Shown here: positions 5,476 to 10,335 of the stretch, piece after piece
Layout of the letters: the number at the start of each line of letters is the position of its first letter
Position numbering within the stretch: the first letter of the stretch is position 1
Source of the DNA: Bacteroidia bacterium
GTDB taxonomy: Bacteria; Bacteroidota; Bacteroidia; NS11-12g; UBA955
Length of the DNA stretch: 10,335 nt
Direction: 5' to 3'
Assembly: GCA_023228875.1 (NCBI GenBank)
Contig: JALOAG010000028.1
Location: 1 to 10,335 of the forward strand
The notes under the pieces: generated by a model
Seen by the model: the letters and a program-made list of their open reading frames with translations, nothing else
Told to the model about the DNA's origin: nothing
Databases searched by the model: none
Translations under genes and position numbers: made by a program

Positions 5476-8400
5476 TCAGGTGGTAAGCCTTCAAAGATTC
5501 TCCAAACCTTGCGGTAAACTTTCCCTTTATCATTATCTTTCATAGCCTTTTGCCAATCAGATACAGTAAGCGTCGAAAGTTTTTTACGTAATATTGGTAA
5601 AGGTTCTTTAATATTATCTTTCATCAATTGGGCTATACCTTTAGCAGCGCTCCTAGGAACACCAAGCAACCTAAACAATATTGCATCATCACTATCAACA
5701 CCATAAAATGCCATTGCGGGTAAATTGCTAAGACTCTCCATCTTGTTTTCATCAATAGAACCACCAGTAATTGCTAACAATGCAGATAAACCCCAAGATA
5801 CCGTTTGAGTAAGAGAACCGAATAAATTTTTTCCACACTCTGTGATTGCTTTAACCTCATCATATTTTTCCTTTTGAAAAAACTTGGTTGCAATTTCGTA
5901 TACTGGGGCTCCTTTAACCCACTCCTTTATTATTAGTGCGAGTGTGTCCCCCTCTATGTTTGATTTACCAATAACTTCTTTAAAATTATCCCTTAATTCA
6001 GGAACTGAGAGTAAAATACCCATCATATCTTTTAGAGTTTGATCATCTGCCTTATAGAGAGTAGAGCTATCCCATGAATTAGCATCTATGTTTCCTTTTG
6101 ACATTAAAATGGAGTTTATGCTATCTAAAGAGAAACCGGTACTATCAACTAACTTAAGGGGTTGGCCTTTGCGTTGCAGATAAGTTGTGTAGTTCTTAAT
6201 GCCTGCAAGCAATTTATTAGTAAGTTCTACGTTCTGTTCTCTTAATGTTTTAAATCCCCATGTCCCTCGTAAAATTTGTTCAACCTCTTCATTAAAGTTT
6301 TCAGGTTTCCCCATTTGATTATAAGTATGGGCTAAATATTGAAGAAAACTTGACCATTGCGGCTTATTATACATTACACTTCCCAAATCACTAAGCTTCT
6401 CTTGTGCCTCTAATACAAGTTTAACCAAAGCTGAATTTAAACTTGAAGTTTGCCTGTTAATATATTCTTCTAAGTCTCGTTCCTCATTCTCATCATCAGC
6501 AACTAATGCGACAAAACCAAGCTGGCTATGTTGTACTCTACCTGTCCTACCCGCAATATTCCAAAAATCCTCAGTAGGCATTTCAAAAGCACCACTTGGA
6601 GTAAAATATTTATTTGTAATCATGACGACACCTGATGCAGGGAAATTTACCCCTTGGGCAATACTAGTTGTTGCTACAATGAATTTTAATTTCTCCTTTT
6701 CAAAAAGGTACTCAACTAGCACTCGAACTTCTTCAGGCAACCCAGAGTGATGAACTCCAATCCCAAACTCAAGTAGTTCTATTAAAGGAAAACTTTCTCC
6801 CAACTCAAGTCGTAAATAGTCTTGCAACAGTCTTATTTCAGGATCAATTACCTTCATTCTATTTTCTTCTATCTTTAATCTTTGTGCAGTAGACCAAACC
6901 CAGTCAATCTTGTTGTGTATTATTATTACTGGGCCTCTGTTTTGTAGATATTGAGCAGCTATGGACCCAATACTGCTTTTAGAGTCAACTTTTGAAAATG
7001 TAGATGCAATTTCTTTAACTTTTGGAATTATTAAAAGTTCGTCAATATTTAATGTATTTTTATTTGTATGCAAAGTACGAAAATTTAGTTCATAATCAAA
7101 ACTTCTCTTATTGAGTGCTTTACCTTTAACCTTTGTAACAGTTCCGATCACTCGATCATTAGGCTGCCAATCAACTGAAAGACTTATATCTGTTGAACTC
7201 TCTTCTCCTAACCACTTTGCTACCTCGTAAGCATTTTCAATAAATGGTGTTAATAATAAAAACTGAGCATTTTTGCACTCTTTATTTATGGTTGCTAATA
7301 GGAGTTCTAATTTAAGGCCCCTGTTATAATCTTGGATGTTGTGAGCCTCATCTACAACTACTAATGTTAATGGTCTTCCAATTTTCTCTTCCCAACCTTG
7401 GCGAAGCATTAAATCAAGCTTTTCTGGTGTTGTAACTAAAACTCTAAATTTTGATAATTCTTCAGATTCTTCCAACAAGTTAGTTTCTGCTACATCTATA
7501 TCTAAAATAGGGCTAACTTTCTCAACAATAACTGATAAACTTTCAAAATCTCTTCGCAAATCTCTAGAAACTTGATTAACTAAAGCTCTTGTTGGTGCAA
7601 GATAGGCAATCCATCCTTGTTCTTGTTCAAATTGGTTTATTGCTTGTAAAATTCTGAATTGAGCAATCATAGTTTTCCCACTAGAAGTTGGCAAGCTAAC
7701 TACCACAGAACGGCGACTAGAGCCCAAAAGCCCTTTTTCAGCTAAAGCAATACGCTGAGGTGGCAATACGTCAAATAAAGCTTTATCACCTCTTCCCCTA
7801 TCAACGAGAGTTTTTACAAACTGTGAAACCTTTGTATTAACAGCACGCGTTACAGTCCAAATAGAATTACTAACCATTTGATTTGCACAAGCTTTTAATA
7901 AGCGCACCATTAACTCAAGTTTCACTAATTGGGCATGGTTACAAACTTCTAAAGCACGTTCAAAATTTGTATCAAGAAGTTGTCTTATTTGATAGTTTCC
8001 CTCAACCACCCCATCAGTAATATAAACTGCCATTGTTTCAGCAGCTTTAGCTAAATGGTATAGTCCTACCAATTCTAAAGCAGCAACTTCAGCATGCGAT
8101 TTCTCCAATTTTTCTAGATATTCATTTTCATATAATTCTTGTTGTTTTCGTAAATCGGAAATTCTTTGAAGAGTGTTATCTCTATCTTGCCACCCTTGTT
8201 TTCTTATTAGCCTCAACCAAGTATCAATAATAGTTGCCCAAGTTTTATCTCTCCAAGAGTCAAATGAGGAAATAGAAAACCAAGACTCTTGGCGTAACAT
8301 TTTTGAAGCATCAAAGCTGTTATCACCTATCACAGATAAGCAAGAAATTCTAAGCAACTGGTAAGCATTATCTATAGGAGTCTCAGATCTGGGCAAAATG

Positions 8401-8651
8401 TTTAATAAGTCGTAAGCATCTTTAGCGCATTCTCTTATCACATTTAAAGTTTCTTGGTTGTTATTACTATTTGAAGATAGCTCTAAAACTACTAGTTCAA
8501 GAGCACTGGCTATTTCTTTTATTAGGGATATTTCAGAGGAGTTTAATTGATAATTATAACCTTCCATCTCATTATAAATTTTTACTTTTGTTCTTATTTT
8601 TAGTGCTTTGTTTCTTTTATCTAAGATGTTATCTAAAAGCCAATGGCTCAT
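5469..8651 (-). CDS. Ski2-like superfamily 2 DEAH helicase (HamB-like)
   Basis: 1060 residues. Motifs in order: I LPTSSGKT (320-327), Ia APTRALVNQ (352-360), Ib TTPEK (407-411), II DEAH (434-437), III-position LTPF (467-470, where SAT is usual), Ski2-type HHSGLP (634-639), V VATTSIAQGVNF (659-670) and VI AGRTGR (700-705). About 310 helical residues precede the ATPase core and about 350 follow it, with a late AFYGVDSDDAILFRLLGV stretch that could be a winged-helix or helix-hairpin domain. The fold is expected to use ATP to move along or unwind nucleic acid. The ATG overlaps the nuclease stop as ATGA, with GAGGGG 6 nt upstream inside the nuclease gene, so translation is probably coupled. A nuclease followed by a Ski2-like helicase is the arrangement of Hachiman (HamA-HamB) and AbpA-AbpB. 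The helicase assignment is firm. The HamB name is inferred, and the protein is somewhat longer than I recall for HamB. Confidence 0.88.
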   Translation of the reverse strand: MSHWLLDNILDKRNKALKIRTKVKIYNEMEGYNYQLNSSEISLIKEIASALELVVLELSSNSNNNQETLNVIRECAKDAYDLLNILPRSETPIDNAYQLLRISCLSVIGDNSFDASKMLRQESWFSISSFDSWRDKTWATIIDTWLRLIRKQGWQDRDNTLQRISDLRKQQELYENEYLEKLEKSHAEVAALELVGLYHLAKAAETMAVYITDGVVEGNYQIRQLLDTNFERALEVCNHAQLVKLELMVRLLKACANQMVSNSIWTVTRAVNTKVSQFVKTLVDRGRGDKALFDVLPPQRIALAEKGLLGSSRRSVVVSLPTSSGKTMIAQFRILQAINQFEQEQGWIAYLAPTRALVNQVSRDLRRDFESLSVIVEKVSPILDIDVAETNLLEESEELSKFRVLVTTPEKLDLMLRQGWEEKIGRPLTLVVVDEAHNIQDYNRGLKLELLLATINKECKNAQFLLLTPFIENAYEVAKWLGEESSTDISLSVDWQPNDRVIGTVTKVKGKALNKRSFDYELNFRTLHTNKNTLNIDELLIIPKVKEIASTFSKVDSKSSIGSIAAQYLQNRGPVIIIHNKIDWVWSTAQRLKIEENRMKVIDPEIRLLQDYLRLELGESFPLIELLEFGIGVHHSGLPEEVRVLVEYLFEKEKLKFIVATTSIAQGVNFPASGVVMITNKYFTPSGAFEMPTEDFWNIAGRTGRVQHSQLGFVALVADDENEERDLEEYINRQTSSLNSALVKLVLEAQEKLSDLGSVMYNKPQWSSFLQYLAHTYNQMGKPENFNEEVEQILRGTWGFKTLREQNVELTNKLLAGIKNYTTYLQRKGQPLKLVDSTGFSLDSINSILMSKGNIDANSWDSSTLYKADDQTLKDMMGILLSVPELRDNFKEVIGKSNIEGDTLALIIKEWVKGAPVYEIATKFFQKEKYDEVKAITECGKNLFGSLTQTVSWGLSALLAITGGSIDENKMESLSNLPAMAFYGVDSDDAILFRLLGVPRSAAKGIAQLMKDNIKEPLPILRKKLSTLTVSDWQKAMKDNDKGKVYRKVWRIFEGLPPEK

Positions 8652-9445
8652 AACTCACCCCTCTGAGATACCTTATTTGCTAAGTGCTTTAAATCCCAAG
8701 GAAGATATAGTGCTATCAAGTTACACTTAGTTGGAAGATTAATTTCATTACGCAACTTATTGCCAAGCTTAGAAAGATCATTCTCATCCACTTCTGTATC
8801 TCTAACTAAAACACCAACCATCAGAAAATGCTTACTCTCTGATTCAACATAAGTTAAAACTGCATTTTGATAACTTTCAAAAAAGTCGGTGTTCTTTACT
8901 CGGAAATAGAGCCATTTAATCAAGTTAAACTTTGCATCCTCTTCCTTTATTATAGAATCTAGTTGTCCTCCCATATGTTCTTTTTTATTTGACATTACTT
9001 GTGGTGGATATTTTTTTTCTGACGAACTTTTTACTTCCCCAAATACAAACATCCATTTATTTTCTCTTTCATAAAGTCCTACAATATCAGATCCTGCTAA
9101 ATTGGCACTAGGATTTTTATAGTCTCTTACATTACTCCAAGGGAAAACGATTTGTTGTTCCATTTCTAAAAATGTTTCTGCCAATGCTTCACTAACTTTC
9201 CAACCAGGTAGTGCTGAATTATTTACTGATAAGTAATTTTTTATGTTGTTAGAACTAAGCCCTGTAATAGAAAGGCTATTAATAAAACCAATAAACTTAT
9301 CTCTACCAATCTTATCTATAACTTTATTGGCAACTTCTACTTTTAAAAACTTATCAAACTTCTCATTATCATCAAACTTTTTCCCTCTCCATGTTACACA
9401 CTCATCAAAATTTTCAAAAACATAGTAGCCTAATTCTAAATTCAC
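8648..9445 (-). CDS. PD-(D/E)XK nuclease, HamA/DUF1837-like effector
   Basis: 265 residues from GTG at 9445. An ATG at 9460 would add 5 residues but has no ribosome site, while GGAG lies 7 nt before the GTG. Catalytic-type residues are E86 and E90 in a helix (KVSEALAETFLEME), D120 in AGSDIVGL, and E137 and K139 in FVFGEVKSS: the E...D...ExK set of a PD-(D/E)XK fold. Q161 follows in GGQLDSII. The end, CNLIALYLPWDLKHLANKV (241-259), resembles the closing segment of HamA (DUF1837). In Hachiman, HamA is the nuclease effector held by the HamB helicase. Overlap with the helicase gene points to a fixed-ratio complex. Expected location is the cytoplasm; no signal or membrane segment is seen. An alternative is an unrelated PD-(D/E)XK partner of the helicase. 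The fold is well supported, the family moderately. Confidence 0.72.
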   Translation of the reverse strand: MNLELGYYVFENFDECVTWRGKKFDDNEKFDKFLKVEVANKVIDKIGRDKFIGFINSLSITGLSSNNIKNYLSVNNSALPGWKVSEALAETFLEMEQQIVFPWSNVRDYKNPSANLAGSDIVGLYERENKWMFVFGEVKSSSEKKYPPQVMSNKKEHMGGQLDSIIKEEDAKFNLIKWLYFRVKNTDFFESYQNAVLTYVESESKHFLMVGVLVRDTEVDENDLSKLGNKLRNEINLPTKCNLIALYLPWDLKHLANKVSQRGEL

Positions 9446-9452
9446 AGAAAAT

Positions 9453-9456
9453 CTCC
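9453..9456 (-). promoter_or_regulatory. Ribosome site deciding the GTG start of the nuclease
   Basis: GGAG lies within the codons after the upstream ATG (9460) and 7 nt before GTG at 9445. The sequence before the ATG has no purine-rich site. A TATAAT on the minus strand at 9540-9535 might be the operon's -10, but no good -35 stands upstream of it. Confidence 0.5.
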
Positions 9457-9570
9457 ACATTTAATTAAAGAAACTTTGTTACATCTATAAAAACTTCCAA
9501 CTTGTTGCAGTTGCTTGAGAGAAAAATCAGTTTAATTATATCCTAATGGAATCACCTTTATTTAGCAAAC

Positions 9571-10210
9571 TTAATTTATTTTTGTGTTGTCTTTAATAAA
9601 CTTAACCAGTTCTTCCTCTTTGTTTCTTCTTCGTGCATACCTCAACATGCCAGTTTGATTTAGGTAATACTTATTAAACATCGTTTCAATTGCTATAGGG
9701 TAATCACCTTTGAAAAGCTTTAGGTACTTGTTTGCAAACATATCTACTATCAATTTCTCTAAAGGTACCTTATAAGACTCTTCATCAGATTTTGGAGCTT
9801 CAGTTACAAGACGATCTATTAAAATCCCATCATCAGTGCCATATTGTGTTATCTTTTTAATACTGGGTTCTAGTAGTATTTTGCCTGGCATTTCGTCTAT
9901 TAGGGATGAGAAAACAAAATCCACTCCATCTTTCTCTACTTCTAAAAAGATATAATTATGCGATAGTTGGTGATTGAAAAATTAATTAAGCCAAGATAAC
10001 TCCCAAACCCTGTAGGAGAGTAAAGGAAATTGTTTTTGCATATGCTTAATAACTTTTTCAGCTACATTAGAATAAACTCCACTAAAAATGGATTTTTTTT
10101 ATTATTTTTATCAACTTTTTTATATTGATTGCGTCCAGCTCTTACTAATAGATTAGAATCATACAGTGTTTCGATAAGATATCTAAGTTGAGTTTCTTTA
10201 AAAGAAGGTT
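9571..10210 (-). pseudogene. Broken DUF6577 (AbiEi-like) gene cut by an insertion sequence
   Basis: Three pieces of one protein are seen on the minus strand. From 10210 the frame gives PSFKETQLRYLIETL and LLVRAGRNQYKK, a winged-helix N-terminus. Near an 8-base T run (10093-10100) the reading shifts by one base to give FSGVYSNVAEKVIKHM and then FPLLSYRVWELSWLN. An in-frame TAA (9984-9982) follows, probably replacing a codon in LNxFFNHQ. The same frame continues as FLEVEKDGVDFVFSSL and runs to the stop at 9571, ending in MLRYARRRNKEEEL. The open 117-codon stretch from GTG 9924 is therefore only the tail. The protein should have been about 220 residues or more; its first codons lie beyond the insertion at 10211. 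The family couples a winged helix to an AbiEi-like domain and often regulates a nucleotidyltransferase toxin, absent here. The gene is dead by three lesions. Confidence 0.7.
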
Positions 10211-10335
10211 GTAACCGTCAAATCGTCGCCCCTATGAAATAGCTATTGCCTCTGCCACTATTGTGTTGGAGGTAATTATGGCTAAAAAGCAATTCTCCCA
10301 TGAACAACGGATCTCTTACGTACGAGAATGTTTGA
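10211..10335 (+). mobile_element. Left end of an IS66-family-like insertion sequence
   Basis: The similarity to the DUF6577 gene stops at 10210 and GTAACCGTCAAATCGTCGCC begins at 10211. Terminal repeats starting with GTAA are characteristic of the IS66 family. An open reading frame starts 67 bp in. IS66 members usually duplicate 8 bp of target, which here would be AGAAGGTT (10203-10210). The right end is outside the window. Confidence 0.55.
10278..10335 (+). CDS. Transposase accessory protein N-terminus (IS66 TnpA-like), runs off right edge
   Basis: Nineteen codons from ATG at 10278, beginning MAKKQFSHEQRISYVRE, with GGAGG (10268-10272) 5 nt upstream. The basic start followed by an E-R-x-x-x-V-R helix is what small IS66 orf1 (TnpA) or IS3 orfA proteins show before their helix-turn-helix. 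Its position just inside a GTAA-type terminal repeat favours IS66. Too little is visible to exclude another transposase family. Confidence 0.5.
   Translation, partial: MAKKQFSHEQRISYVRECL

Noticed and set aside
8173..8653. Plus-strand open frames of about 60 codons within the helicase gene
   Set aside because: They are antisense to a helicase gene with clear motifs and have no independent signals.
9243..9425. Plus-strand open frame of 60 codons within the nuclease gene
   Set aside because: It is antisense to the PD-(D/E)XK gene, with a serine- and leucine-rich composition typical of a shadow frame.
1..10335. CRISPR array, tRNA or riboswitch
   Set aside because: No regularly spaced repeats, cloverleaf-type sequence or known riboswitch core was seen on reading both strands.

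Overview
The window is AT-rich. Several genes have purine-rich Shine-Dalgarno sites, and TTG and GTG starts are used. This fits a low-GC Bacillota (Firmicutes) chromosome, possibly a clostridial one, but nothing here identifies a genus. There are no tRNA, rRNA, ribosomal or central-metabolism genes. The content is accessory: toxin-like, nuclease, helicase and relic genes plus an insertion sequence, as expected of a defence or genomic island.

Left part (1-2300). The 5' two-fifths or so of a Fic-family gene runs off the left edge on the minus strand, behind a very good promoter (TTGACA, 17 bp, TATATT) and a GAGG ribosome site. Next come about 1.05 kb without an intact gene. This stretch holds an AT-rich palindrome, a strong hairpin, a possible gene tail (1239-1361) and a clear decayed fragment of a DUF6577 (AbiEi-like) gene (1466-1585). 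A 5'-truncated ATP-binding protein follows (HATPase_c_4 plus a C-terminal winged helix, 1651-2298). All the relics lie on the minus strand.

Middle part (2300-5470). A plus-strand plasmid pRiA4b ORF-3 family gene (2475-3650) has its own promoter and a TTG start. It converges on an unrecognised minus-strand gene (3657-4166), and a 9-bp hairpin overlaps both stop codons. A plus-strand gene at 4457-5326 encodes an sce7726-type PD-(D/E)XK nuclease.

Right part (5469-10335). The core is a two-gene minus-strand operon. A 265-residue PD-(D/E)XK nuclease is followed, with a 4-base ATGA overlap, by a 1060-residue Ski2-like superfamily 2 helicase. Gene order, sizes and motifs match Hachiman (HamA-HamB) or AbpA-AbpB antiphage systems, so I read it as a Hachiman-like defence pair in which the helicase senses or unwinds DNA and the nuclease acts as effector. 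Upstream lies a second DUF6577 gene, broken by a frameshift, an in-frame stop and the left end of an IS66-type insertion sequence, which starts at 10211 and whose first gene runs off the right edge.

Together these describe a turnover zone. DUF6577 relics in the same orientation flank the living genes about 8 kb apart, an insertion sequence is at the right edge, and nuclease and helicase genes lie between. The functions are inferred from motifs; no database search was run.
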